This document shows positions 44,665-56,762 of a stretch of DNA of 64,000 nt, piece by piece. A program made the translations under genes and the position numbers. The stretch lies in assembly GCA_021018995.1 (NCBI GenBank), contig CM037585.1:67706646-67770645 (forward strand). The letters are read 5' to 3'. The first letter of the stretch is position 1; each line of letters starts with the position of its first letter. The notes beneath the pieces were generated by a model, which was not told the origin of the DNA, did not search any database, and saw only the letters and a list, made by a program, of their open reading frames with translations. The stretch is from Chloranthus sessilifolius. Lineage: Eukaryota > Streptophyta > Magnoliopsida > Chloranthales > Chloranthaceae.

Positions 44665-46281
44665 CCTGCGTTTAAATCGATTGAACGACCAAAAACTAGC
44701 GCTTAAATACGTTCTGATGACTTGAGCGCGTGTCCACCCTCTAGCGCGCAATTAATTTATGTGCCCGGAGTGAAGCGCGCAATTCCCCGGAAACACAAAA
44801 CACAAAAAATGCCCAGAACAGCACCTTCATAGGCCTTAAATTAGTTGATCTCCGAAATTAATTACAAGCCTAAACCATGCCCTTGTTAAGCCCGATCCAA
44901 CACATTCTAGACTTAAAGAAATATGCACCCCGATAACTGAAAGAAAATGTTCCAAACTAAGACCAAAATCACAAAAAAATGCCCCAACACCGTTTACACG
45001 CTCCAACCAAAACTAAACAAAAAAAACTTGCCCCAACTAAGCCGAAACTAAACAAGAAAAATATCCCCAACATCACCTAAACACTCCAACTAGTACCAAG
45101 ACTAAAGACAAAAAAAATTTTAAAAAAATGCCCCCATCATCCATTCACTAAACTAAACTAAACCAAAAAAAACTTCTCCAAGAATACCCCAGAACAAAAT
45201 AAATAAATAAGATCAGACCAAATTTAAATAAATAACCATCACACTCAAAACAAATCGAAGCAAGCTACCAAATAAACCAAAATTTACTAAATTGCCACAG
45301 ATAAAAAGAAAAATATAATCATTTCATAAATAAATAAGTAATTACAAAATACACCGCGGGCATACCCTCTGAATATACAACTAAAAACAAAAATCTTAAA
45401 ACCCACACGTTCAGGCAGTGCATGAATCCAAATTTATTAGGGAAAATAAAAATCCCATCTCTATCTCTTCCTTTAGAATGACAGCAATTTGACCGCTACT
45501 TTGCATTCTCAATTCCATCCATTCTCAAGAATCCATGCAATAAACACAACTCTTTGGGTCCAACACCCGTATACAAAAAAGAAAGGAAGAAAGGAAATTA
45601 ATGAGCAAAATACACAAAACAACAAAATGCCCCAAAACATTTAATCCCAAACTTGAAATAAGATTCAAAACAACAAGAACCTAAAACTTTTAGCTCACAC
45701 ATTTATAAACCATACCCCATCATTCCAATCTAATTAAATCCAAACCAAACACATAACCCATTTGAAAGACAACAATCCATGACAAACCTAAATGAACCAA
45801 TAATCGCACAACACTTAACCCCCTAAGAAACCCCAATCCACTCGAAAATAGATAAACCAATAGAATTAAAACACCTAAAACTCATCTAGAACCTCTGGAA
45901 ACTCGCACCTTTTAGTCTCATGTTGAATCAAACAAAAAATTAAAACTCAAGTTAAAATCAAACCTTAAACCAGCTAAAACAAAAAAAACAAAAAAAAACA
46001 ACAATAACTCTCTAAAATGAGACCCTGACTTGTTTAGGACAAAAAAAAATGCCTCCAACAAACCCAGCAGAACTAAGTAAACCCTCTAAACCAAACTCAA
46101 TAAAATGAATTAACCTCGGGATAAGCCATGCATAAATTCGGAATGAATCCTAAAAATTAAAATTGAAAATAAGTCAAACAAATCAGATATATCCAACTAA
46201 TCCGCTAACAAACAAACAAGAACAAAACACAAAAGAAATGCCCCTTTATTCATAACTTAGAAGTTTTACAAGTATCATCGG
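44665..46281 (-). other. Decayed antisense unit 2 of element D, non-coding
   Basis: The first 130 bases are the distal end of the PMD promoter region with GCGCGCAATT motifs. The remainder is A-rich on the + strand and holds repeated AAAAAATGCCCC motifs (about 44805, 44975, 45120, 45625, 46045, 46226) and a hairpin (45356-45369). No gene recognised. Confidence 0.5.
45356..45369 (-). promoter_or_regulatory. Stem-loop, antisense unit 2 (D), partly decayed
   Basis: Minus-strand GAGGG-TATG-CCCGC: same loop as the C copy (25589-25602) but one stem pair is lost. Confidence 0.5.
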
Positions 46282-46295
46282 AGGCATACCCCCTG
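46282..46295 (-). promoter_or_regulatory. Stem-loop, antisense unit 1 (D)
   Basis: Minus-strand GGGGG-TATG-CCTCC, followed by ACTTGTAAAACTT and GAATAAAGGGGCATTT, the same order as C 24320-24380. Confidence 0.58.
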
Positions 46296-46463
46296 AATTT
46301 ACAATCTAAAACTTTAACCTATAACCCAAAACGAAGATTGGGTTCAAAATTGAGACTTAAGGGAGCATTGGTTGGGAAACACGTTCCCCCACTTTTTACT
46401 CCTTCTTTTCTACTATCTTCACCTCCTCCACCACCGCCTTCTCAACGCTGCCTTCACCGCTCC

Positions 46464-46598
46464 CTAAAAAGGATCGATGTGAAGACAAGCGCCCTCATTC
46501 CCAATATCATCCATTCTCAGAACAATACCGCCCACGAGCATAACCTCAGGACGGAGATCACGCGAAATAACGAATATAGGAAGAAATGATATCCCAAT
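46464..46598 (-). pseudogene. D counterpart of the antisense micro-ORF
   Basis: The same frame as C 23926-24054, ending at the equivalent TAG (46464-46466), with the shared signature ISRDL, LRM, GNE, LH and PF. The initiating codon of C is ATT here and two codons are added near the start. If the C ORF is real this copy is broken or uses the internal ATG about 20 codons in. Confidence 0.3.
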
Positions 46599-46713
46599 AG
46601 GACAGTTAGATTGCCCAATATCACTAAAACACAAATTTCAGAACACTAGATATACAGGAAAAGGTCAAAACTCGAGATTAAAACAGAGAATGAAACAAAA
46701 ATGAAAGCTCCCT

Positions 46714-46726
46714 TGCTTATATAGAG
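46714..46726 (-). promoter_or_regulatory. TATA box of antisense unit 1 (D)
   Basis: Minus-strand ACTCTATATAAGC, matching C 23793-23804. Upstream (46730-47110) are repeated GCGCAATC / ACGCGC-type motifs. Confidence 0.5.
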
Positions 46727-47450
46727 TACAGACTTAATCACGCGCCCGAACACGTGCGCTTAACTTGTTCATGCGCTACACACACTACACATAATCCAAA
46801 ACATGCGCCTCGATCGGAGCACATAATGAAACCATCGCCCGCACCAATGGCGCAACGCTCTGATCATGCGTAACCTACAGACCACGCAATCCGATCAAAC
46901 GGCCGACCCCGGCCACGTAATTCGAAGGGGCACCCGTACACTAACCTGCTGACACCTCAATTGTGCGCCTATATTATAACACAATACAATTACATGCATA
47001 CTCCCACATGCGTAAACAGCCCCTTAAACCTGAGATCGCATGCCCGAAAATAGGCGCACAATCTGATTAAGTGACCTAAAATAGGCACGCAATCTGATTA
47101 AGCGACCTAAAACAAGTGCGCAATACCTGACTTTGGACGAAATCTACTCATACATGTTTATCACATCACGGTCAAGATTCTTTGTCCCATTGTGGCCAAG
47201 ATTCTTTAGTCCCATCGCGTAGCCTCACAGGCTGTCCCAAAAAAAAGACTTACTCACCCATCCCATCGCGTACCCCTTACGTGAGAAGAAACCAATGACA
47301 ACACCCATCACCATCACGATAACATGTACACATGCAATATCATGTCTCATCACAATAAATTAACCTGACCCTCATGTCCCATTGCGAGAAGCCAAAAGCA
47401 AATCTCCCGAGAATGCGAGCACGACACCGCTAACTACGCTCAGTCGGCAT

Positions 47451-49076
47451 CCCATCGCAAACATCACTACCTAAAAAAAAAAGCTCCGACAGCACAATGC
47501 CATGTTGTATGACGAAAAGAGGAAAAGATTGATCATGCCCCCATCGCTAAGGCAAAGAGCTCTCTCCCGAATTGATCCCCACATCCCACCAGGACTCGCC
47601 CAGCATGCAGCAGAAGAAAGGGAGAATCCCCAGGTCTCATCATGGCATCATTTCTCCCAGGACATCATATCACAACTACCAACGACTGCCACTGTAGGCT
47701 CGAAGAGAAGAAAGCCCCAAAGTCCCATCACAATGCTATGGTGTCAAGAACTGCACAAACTACGCCCAACACAGGCAAGTATCACCCCCAAGTAAGTACT
47801 ACCCATCTTTTTGTTTTACTTGATATTCCTCGTAAATATATAGTTAGTTATTATTAAATCAAACATTTTCAAAACTTGTCTCTCTTGACTCGTCGAGAAG
47901 GTTAGACGGAGTATCCGGCATGCCAAGTGTTGTCTTGACAACCATAATAATGGTTGGGTTCACAAATCCCGTACCAGTGGATCTGCTCTACGACGTCTCG
48001 AAAGCTACGTTTTATTCCGTTTTACCACCGAATTGATCTTAAGTTAATATCCTTAAAATTTCAAAATCTCAAAACCCCCTTTATTTCACAAAACAACTTT
48101 TACTTCAAAGAAAAATAAAAAAAGGAAATAAAAAATTAAAAAAAGAGAAGAAAAGAAGAACAAAGCAACAAGATGAATAGACCAACTCACCTTTCTTTTA
48201 ATATAAAAAAAAAACTAATTAAGCGCCCCATCACCCACGCACAATAAATTACACTTAAACCTGACCTTTAACTCCTACAAACCCCTGAACTCGCAATCAA
48301 GCGTATATCCCACTGCGCAAAATTGGATCAAGCGCATACTCCATTGCACATAATCATTTTTTTAGACACATTAGAACTAGAATACCCAACTTAGAGACCC
48401 CTAAACTCGCAATCAAGCGCATATCCCACTACGCAGAATTGGATCAAGTGCACACTCCACTGCGCAGAATTGTTTGTTCAGACACATTACGATTAGAATT
48501 CCCAACTTAGAGGCCGACTCCAGATGAATCAAGATCACCCACCACTGCGCAAAATTCAACTGAACACACCTCATAAGACCCTACTTCAATTACCAGCCCA
48601 AACCAGCCATTCCCTCAGAAACTGAACGTTGAGTATATTTAATCTATGAATTTACAAACGCCTATTGGAAAAGGTGCGCCTGACGCGCATTGGTGTGAGC
48701 AATGACGCACCTGGTCTAACATGACTTGTAAAAGCCTTCGATATTACATGATACTTTATTTTATTATTATCGATCCCTAGACCTTGTTTTAGATATTTGA
48801 TTGACGCCCTGATACCTCAATTGCGTAAAGTCCCTCTGTTAGCTCGCGCCATGCGATGGGATGTGCCATGCGCCCACAGACCCGAAATGTGCCCTTCGAT
48901 AGCTACCATTTACCCTTCAAATGCTCCATTTTAGCTTGTGCTGATAGATAAGAAAGCAAACCATGTCATGTCAGCATCACCAATTCACATTTGTGATTTC
49001 TCAAGAGAAACAAGAAGACACCTTGAATGAGGGGCGTCTACTTCTTCGACGCATTCTTACTCCGCAAGAGCACACC
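47451..49076 (+). other. 3' non-coding region of element D
   Basis: Homologous, in reverse, to 8300-9730 and 12192-13838. It carries repeated TCCCATCGCG motifs in and just before it (about 47213, 47263, 47375, 47451) and repeated CAAGCGCATAYCCACTRCGCA-like stretches (48290-48480). Short frames at 47502-47857 are not conserved with the other copies. No gene recognised. Confidence 0.55.
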
Positions 49077-49089
49077 GAAGAGGGGCATC
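49077..49089 (+). other. Polypurine tract of element D
   Basis: GAAGAGGGGCATC directly before the 3' LTR start TGTAGACA. Confidence 0.7.
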
Positions 49090-51484
49090 TGTAGACAACC
49101 CCATTTTGCCCTCTCGAAATATATAATTTTGTTCGATCAACCTTTGACCTCATAACCCTGATATGGGAACCATGTACTGAAACAATAGTACATGACTGAA
49201 CACAGGCTGAAATAATAGCTCTGTAGCTCATATCCCAATGTAGGGAGACTATATACTGAAACAGTAGTATATAGTCAGAATGCAGATTGAAATAATAGTC
49301 TTGCATTTAAGACTAGAGACCAGACCCGGACAACCCCGAATTAAGCACTTAGAACCTAGTGCTCAATTTGATTACACGTAAAATTACAAGTATGCAATCA
49401 GTCCCCCTTTTAGATAGAACTTCCTTTCCCAAACCATCTCGAGACTCGATCACGCGCCTGAAATCAAACGTGCAATCGGATTGAGCGCTATACCACTAGC
49501 GCGCAATTGGTGTACGCCCGACCTATCCTCACTGTCCTTGACCCCTAAGTTTCCTCGATTAAACGCTTCAAGAGTGGCGCTTAATTGGATTACACACCCC
49601 AAAATGGGAGCGCAATTAGCCCTAATGCTATTAGGACTAGGAAACTCACTGAGCAAGTTAGTCGGTTGCTCACTGAGTCGGTGATCGACTCAAAGTGATT
49701 AAGCGTCTGGAAATAAGTGCGCAATTCGATTAAACAGCTAGAAAATGGTGCATAATTGAAGAAAAACCTATAAAAGATTTTTTTTCGAATTCGCCCTGGA
49801 GGCTGGGCAAATTTTTGAGGGAGAACGAATTTTATTTTTTGGGATTCCAAAACCAGAGAACTCCGAGGACAAACCCATAGAGCAACCTAGTCATGATTTC
49901 GAAATTCAAGCGTCAAATCTTCTAGATTTCTCTCCGTAGCCCCCGGTCCTAGGTAAAAATCTTACTTTTAGACTTAGGATATTTCTCATAGTTTCAATTA
50001 TTAGTTTTAATTATAGATTTTAATTTTTAGTCCGAGACCGTAACAATCTTTTTAGACCACAAATATTTTATATCTGGTTCTAATTCTCTGAATTCGGAAC
50101 CAGTCCTTAATCATACGGTCTAATTTTCTGATTTCGGACCTGAATTCAATCCTAGAAATTCAAATTACAATTTTAATTTCTTATTTTAATATCTCCAAAA
50201 ATCCTAAATATTTTTAATTTTAGTTTCTATAATTCTAGTTCATAATTCAATTCATGATTATTATTTTGAAATCAATTTTGAAAAATCTAAAATACTATTT
50301 TGCGGTCTAAAATTCAATTTATCTTTGATCTCAGCCATCCAATTTGCCCAAGGGAGCTTATGGAGGGTACTCGGGAGCGAGGCCAATCCTCCTTAGCATA
50401 GTGGGCCCAAAACCATTTTTTTAGGAATTCTAGAATTAATTAATCGCTTTTACTTATTTTTTTAGTATAATTAATTAGTTAATTTATTATATTTTAGCAT
50501 AATTAATTAAGTTAATTAGGTTTTATTATGATTGATTAATTTCTTCAAATCAGATTTTAATTGGTTAATATCTGCTTTAATTAAACTTTAGTATGATTAA
50601 TTCACTGCTTTGATTAGATTTTTAGTATAGTTAATTCATTGGTTTAATTAGAATTTTAATCAAATTAGTTTATTTATTTTAATTAGATTTTTAATGAAAT
50701 TAGTCTATTTATTTTAATTAGATTTTAATAAAATTAATTGCTTTGCTTAAATTAGAGTTTAAGTAAAATTAGTTTTCTATTTCAATTAGAATTCCAGTAG
50801 GACTATTATACTTGACTTAATTAGAATTCCAATACAACTAGAATACTTTCTCTGCTTAGAATCTCAGTATAACGAGCATGCTTGACTTAATTAGAGTTTC
50901 ATTTGAACTACTACATGTGCACTCCTAGTATAATTAGGAAACCTGATCACAATCAGACTTCTAATGGTATTAGGAGACTGCAATTAATCGGACTCTTAGT
51001 AGTATTAGGACACTAAATTAATTAGAATTCTAATAGAATTAGGAAATTAAATTAATTAGATCCCAATAGGATTATAATATTAGAATAGATCCACTCACCC
51101 TAACAAATTCACAGTCAAACTCACAATAGATTCAAGGAAGTCTAAACTTACTAGAACTATAAGTATAATGGGAAATAAAAGGAAAATTAAACTATCTAAA
51201 TTAAGAAAAAGACATAGCTGCTGACATTCGCAGGCGGACGATTCAGTATAGAAGTAACCCATACCCGCTCTTAAGCGTGATCATTGATGTGTTGCAGCGT
51301 CGATAAATATTTGCAGCTGGCAATCGCAACAAACTAGGAATCTTCTTAGAAAATTCTTTTATTATTATTATTTATTTCGACTTCCACCATTCCAAACACC
51401 GCATTGCTAGAGTCCACTTGGACAGAATTAGAGCCACTGATTGAACAGGGATCGAGAGGAACCCAGAAAAAGCACGCAGTAATA
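49090..51484 (+). repeat. LTR copy 4 of the C/D family (3' LTR of element D)
   Basis: 2395 bases, starting TGTAGACAACCCC, colinear with the three LTRs of C but visibly more diverged, consistent with D being the older insertion. TATA box CCTATAAAAG at 49767-49776, splice donor CCTAG|GTAAAA near 49952. The end reads GTAATA (51484), where copy 3 has CAACA. GGACC (51485-51489) separates it from element B. Confidence 0.82.
49767..49776 (+). promoter_or_regulatory. LTR promoter TATA box (copy 4)
   Basis: CCTATAAAAG, matching the other LTR copies, with GCGCAATT / GCGCTTAATT motifs upstream (49330-49760). Confidence 0.55.
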
Positions 51485-51489
51485 GGACC

Positions 51490-53090
51490 TGTAAACACCC
51501 AAATTTGGCCCAAGGCCCTATCGAAACACATTTCGAGAGAGGCACATTTTTGAGCTTTTGATGGTATGTATGGAACCCTTAGGAATCACCCTAGATCCCT
51601 AAGGAACCTATTCCGAACCTTTAGAAACCAATCTCGACCCTTAGAACCCATTTCGAACCCTATACCTAACCTTCCCGGGCAATGGATAAAGTGTGGTGCA
51701 CCAGGACTATCTAAGGTCTTCTACTAATATCAAATCATATACCCTTGGAAAGAGAACTTCTCCAGCTTTCCAACGGTCTAAGAATCGCCCCAATCGGAGG
51801 TATATGTCAAAAGATATGAAAAACTAAATTCGGGGGGCAGAAAGTTAAAGTCATGTGGGCCCCCTTAGGGACTTGGCGCAACTAATAGTTGCGCCAGTAA
51901 TAAACTTTGCCTAGCGCAACTAATAATTGTGTCAAGCCAATTCTCCCTCATTTTAAGCTTGCCATAACTAATAATTGTGTCAGATTCAAAAGTGGGCCCC
52001 ATCCTCGCGAGATGACTTCCAGGCACTGTTCTGCACCATTTTACTGTGCATTTGCCTAGCGCAACTATTAGTTGCGCTAGGCATATGCACAGTGAATGTT
52101 GGATTTTGCCCTAAATTTTGTGTTTGGGGTTTGACTTGTTGACCACCTTGACCTTTGGGGTGTGTTTTGCTAGTTTTATTTCACCCTTTTAATGCCTATT
52201 TGTAATCCTTAAGTGATTTGAAACACTAACCTATCATCCACCATTAAAACCATTCCCCCACATCTCCAAGCTCTCAAAATCCTAGGAAACCTTAGATTAC
52301 AGATTACCTAATTGCTAACCCTCATTAGCATCTAAGTAGCCTCCTAACCTATCCTTTTCCTATAAATAGAGCCCCCCTCCCCTTGGTTTAAGAGTTGAGA
52401 ATTTCTACCTAAGAGAGAAAGAGCTTAAAGTGAGAAGCTCTTTCTCCCTTTGGTGCACCGCTCCCATACAAAAAAAAGAATTCCAAAACCTCTTCCCACC
52501 CTTAGCATTTCATAAAAAACCCTTAGGTTAGGTGTGTGACCCCCTTGCCTTCCTCCCCTACCTATTAGCTTCAAGCCTTAAGAGCTAGAACCCCATTCTC
52601 CTCCATACAAAGCCTTCAAGAGCTCATCAAAGCAAGCCACGCAAGGCTCTCCTTCGGTGCTAGGAGGGCCCGAGGGCTCCGGCTCTCCCCTTTCTTCTCC
52701 TATATCCTTTTGCTCTCCCTACCCTCTCATTTGGTGTCGTTACGCCGCCGAATTTTCGGTAGGAATGGAGGGGCACAAATAGGATTGGAGGCCCATTTGG
52801 GTAAGAGGAAGCTATTTTCTATTCTTTTACTTTATTTTATTTTTGACCACTAGTAGAGACCGCGTTAAGTGGGTTGATCGGGTGCCTAACACCTTCCCGA
52901 TTGATAACCGAAGCCCCTACCCAAAAGCCTTTGGTGTGGACCGCATTCAGAGTCATATTTGTGGCACTTCGGTGCTTATAAAAATGATATAGGTTTCTCA
53001 GGACACCAAAAGCTCTGGGTAGCGACTCTATATTTTCGATAGCGAGCGCATCGTCGCGACGGGGAACGTAAAAAATCTCACGGTTGCACA
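51490..53090 (+). repeat. 5' LTR of element B
   Basis: TGTAAACACCC to GGTTGCACA, 1601 bases, bounded by the primer site. It contains four copies of a near-perfect palindrome around GCGCAACTAATAGTTGCGC (51874, 51911, 51958, 52054), a TATA-like CTATAAATAGAGCCC at about 52370, and pyrimidine-rich leader sequence. Confidence 0.88.
52369..52380 (+). promoter_or_regulatory. LTR promoter TATA box (element B)
   Basis: CCTATAAATAGAGCC sits about 720 bases before the LTR end and is followed by GAGAAAGAGC-type purine-rich leader, the expected arrangement for the element promoter. Confidence 0.55.
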
Positions 53091-53092
53091 GA

Positions 53093-53109
53093 TGGCGACT
53101 CGGCTGTGG
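53093..53109 (+). other. Primer binding site of element B
   Basis: TGGCGACTCGGCTGTGG two bases after the LTR. TGGCGACTC-type sites are characteristic of Tat elements and probably pair with an arginine tRNA. Confidence 0.75.
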
Positions 53110-54559
53110 ACTTGCTTGTAGAGCTTCCCCTTGAACTTGACTTTTTTTTATTTTTACTAACCATTTATTGCTTTTTTTTATTTTTTATTTTTTTCTCTTT
53201 TTTTACTCACCCCTACGTTTCCGTCATTTACATGCCTTAGCCGATCGGTGGGCTTACTTGCGCATTTGTCTTTCATTTTCCTTACTTTTCCGTCATTTTA
53301 GTGCCTGAGCCGATTGGCGGGCCTACTTGAGCAATTGTCTTTCAATTCTTTTAAATTTCTATCATTTAAAGTGCCTTAGCCGATTGGCGGGCCTACTTGC
53401 GCACTCATATCCCAGCAGTGGACGCTAGCCCGTAGTGGCAGCACGGGATAATCACCCCCGGTCTCTGAACTAAAGAAAACTCCCAAAAAAAGAGAAAAGC
53501 TTTGAAAAAAATTAAAATTGAACCAAGTTAGGGAGCTTAATTAATCTATTTTTACAGGAAAGATTTTAAAAATGGTGGGGATTAGGCAAACACACAAACA
53601 GCCGGGTCTTAGTATGGTAGCAGCCCCTAGTGGTGATGATCCAGAAAAGTCCCAGCCCACCTAGTATCTGAGAAGACGCTTGCGCGTGAGGTATATCGGG
53701 TGGGTCCCCATTCCGAAGCTTAAAACCCTTGGGGAGTGAGCTATTGAGTTATACCGGACTCAAACCCTTTAGGTGCGGTGAGGAGAGAATCGATCACCAA
53801 AAAATATCTCAGTTCCCGGAAGCCTAGCTTCCACAAAAGACCAAAAAAAGAGACTCATTTCGGGTGTTGGTGGTTGCTGTCGTCAGTTCTGGAGCATCAA
53901 TTTTTGCCTGGTGCAAGTATTAGTTGCGCCAGTGCAAAAAACTGGAATTTAAAACTGGCGCAACTAATAGTTGTGCCAGCTTTAAAATCCACATTTTTAC
54001 CTTGGCGCAACTAATAGTTGCGCTAGTGTAAAAATATTACCCTACAACCTGGGCACATGTATTAGTTGCGCCAGGTCTGTTTAACAGCACCCCCGCCCGA
54101 ATCTGTGGCCTTCTTCACCTCCCGAGTCCCCCGATCAGTGTACTTAGTGCCTTGTTTCGGCCCCGCCATCTCCGACTCCCAATACGCCCCCGCCGGTCAA
54201 AAGAGGGCAACTTTTTTTTGGCTCATTTCGGGGGATTGGGTTGTTTGCCTTGATTTTTGTGCCATCAATAGATCGAAGGTTCTCCTTCGATTCTTCCGAA
54301 GTGCAGCGGAATCGTCGCCGTGGGTCTTGAATTAAGGTATGAGAGCTACCCGAAAAGGGAATTCCAAGGCCTCTAAAACTTTGTTTTTCAAAACTTTTTA
54401 AAAAAAAATTCAAAAAAAAAAATATAATCAAAACCTAAAAAAATATATACAGTTTGTAGTGTCGGCATAACAGCATCATCTTGCCCTCCGCCGTCCCGTA
54501 GGGGAAGGAGGATTTTTGGGCCTTACCCAAGGCACCCTTACCCAACCGGTTCCCGTAGA
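53110..54559 (+). other. Leader of element B, non-coding, with tandem and palindromic repeats
   Basis: Between the primer site and gag. It holds three tandem copies of a 68-69 base repeat with CCTTAGCCGATTGGCGGGC (starting 53235, 53303, 53372) and four more copies of the GCGCAACTAATAGTTGCGC palindrome seen in the LTR (about 53908, 53955, 54001, 54049). No gene recognised; short frames (53778-54014, 54066-54335) do not resemble known proteins. Confidence 0.6.
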
Positions 54560-56762
54560 ATGTCGTGGGTAGTGGACCCGGCTTACGCCGATCCCGATTC
54601 ATCCCCGCCACATTCTCCAACCCACTGCCATTCGGGAGAAATTTTTTCTACCAGTCCCCTCACCCAACCCCCCTTTACCATTACAGGCCCATTTGGCGTC
54701 CCCATATTCCCAACCATTACCCCCCAAAATATCGAAAGTCCTACCCCCCATTCTCCATCTTTTGCCTAAACCATGCCCATGCCAAATCCGACCCAATTCC
54801 CATCCACACAAAACTCAAACCCATTTTCCCAATCCACATCCATGCCCCAATTCCCATCATCCCCCTATAGATCCGATCCACCCACATTCACATACCCCAC
54901 TTCCACCCTATCCGCCCCCATGCAAAATCCCCCATCCATCCGGGTCATGCCCATTTTTACCAGAGCCATGCCCAACTTTCCTCATCCCTCCTCATCATGC
55001 CCCCCATCATCCCAAAACATACCCAATACATCCCCTCATCCACCCCATACCCCCCCACCTACCATGGTCATGCCCGATTATACCGGGGCCATGCCCAATT
55101 TTCCTGCCACCTCCATCCCATCTATACCCCATCATCCCTTAAATCCCCTATCTCCATCCAACCCTCCCCCCACGACCATGATGGAGGAGATGTTCCAAGC
55201 CTATTCAATGTGGAACGCTTCTCAAAACAACCCCCCTCCTCCTTCACACCCCACGTCCTTAAACCCGTCTCACACCCTAGCCAATCTCCATGCCTCACTC
55301 CCCCATGACCCCCATCAACCCCCCATAATCCACACCACCCAAACTCTCATTACCCACTTATCCCAAGGCCCATTGGCTTAAACCCCCTTTTCTCACATAT
55401 CCCAGGGGCCCATGGCCCAGACCCATCAAGGCCCACTCGGCCAGACCCACCAAGGGCCTATGGCCCAGACCCATCAAGGGCCCATGGCCCAAACCCATCA
55501 ACGTCCATTGGGCCAAACCCATCAAGGGCCCATGGCCCAATACCCCACCACCCAAACCTACCAAGGGACCATGGCCCAAACCCACCAAGGGTCCATGGCT
55601 CAGACCCATCAAGGGCCCATGGATCAGACCCACCAAGGCCCATGGCCTAGACCCACTAAGGGCTCATGGGCTAGACCCATCAAGGCCCACTCGGCCAGAC
55701 CCATCTAGGGCCCATGGCCCAGACCCATCAAAGCCCATTGGGCCAAACCCATCAAGGGCCCATGGCCCAGACCCATCAAGGTCATTGGGCCAGGCCCACA
55801 TGGGGCCCATGGCCCATACCCATAAAGGCCCATTGGGCTAGACCCACAAAGGGCCCATGGCCCAGACCCATCAAGGCCCATTGGGCCAAACCCCTCAAGG
55901 GCCCTTGGCCCATACCTATCCAAGTCCACTGGCCCACACCCACCAAGGGCCCGTGGCCCAAACCTACCAAGGGTCCATGGCCCAAACCAATCAATGGCCT
56001 GTGGCCCAAAATGGCCAAGGGTTCATGGCCCAAACCCAAACCCCACACTCATACCTTCCACAATACCCCCAACATTTAACTCAACTTTCACAGCCGGGTC
56101 AAAACCATGCCATACCTAAAACCCAATTCTCCCATGGCCCCACACCCCATGGCCATCTCCAAACCTTCCCCCATACCCAATGGCCCTATCAGGCCACACC
56201 TCAAAAAAAAATTCCCATCACCCAACAAATCTTTCCTCACCCCCAATGGGCTCACCCAGCCCCCACTCATGTCATTCCCATCCAACCCATGCAACAACAA
56301 GAGAATCCCGCCCTAGCTGCACACTATGCCTACCAGCAGTATGAAGAGGACGAGATTAGGAATAGCAGGGCCTATGCTGGGGCTTTGACCAACCTCAACC
56401 CTCCTCCCATAATTGCCCAGCCCCTGGTGGCCCAGAGTGAAGTCCAACTGACAGCCGAGAAAGCAACCCCTATATCAAAAGAGTCAGAACAGCTGAAAGA
56501 ACAATTAGACAAAATACAAAAGCAGCTGATGAAAATGGGTGGTGCTGAAATCCACGCCATGGATTTCACAGACTTATGTCTGTTCGCTGAGGTCCTCCTG
56601 CCCCCCAAATTTAAAATGCCAGCCTTCAACAAATATAATGGCACTGGCAATCCTATTACACACCTGAGGACCTACTGTGGGGACATGTGCCAATACGGGG
56701 AGGATGAAAGACTACTAATAAAAGTCTTTCAAAAGAGTCTGACCAGGCCAACTTTAAGATGA
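54560..56762 (+). pseudogene. Gag of element B, proline-rich arm, tandem repeats and Gag core
   Basis: It starts near ATG 54560 (MSWVVDPAYADPD). The N-terminal arm is Pro/Ser/Thr-rich (for example TQFPSTQNSNPF) and has stops at 54767 and 55379. From about 55400 to 56040 come roughly 25 degenerate copies of a 24-base unit encoding MAQTHQGP, in which the frame shifts twice. The last frame (to 56762) has a coiled-coil-like stretch (SEQLKEQLDKIQKQLMKMG) and the Gag core PPKFKMPAFNKYNGTGNP, RTYCGDM, LLIKVFQKSLT. The core is then cut by a deletion or frameshift. Gag builds the particle; the repeat-bearing arm is unusual. Confidence 0.78.

Larger units (their letters stand above)
44665..51484 (+). 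mobile_element. Element D, segment 2: antisense unit, 3' non-coding region and 3' LTR
   Basis: D resumes immediately after element C with CCTGC. 44665-47450 matches C 23145-26110 in reverse; 47450-49089 matches the 3' non-coding regions of C and the derivative; 49090-51484 is the 3' LTR on the + strand. Joined to 568-5867 it gives the same order as C in mirror image, which establishes that C lies inside D. Confidence 0.8.

Noticed and set aside
54597..56300. Many overlapping frames on both strands, including Gly/Leu- and Pro/His-rich ones
   Set aside because: A low-complexity C-rich strand with a 24-base repeat has few stops in any frame; only the frames leading into the Gag core fit the element.
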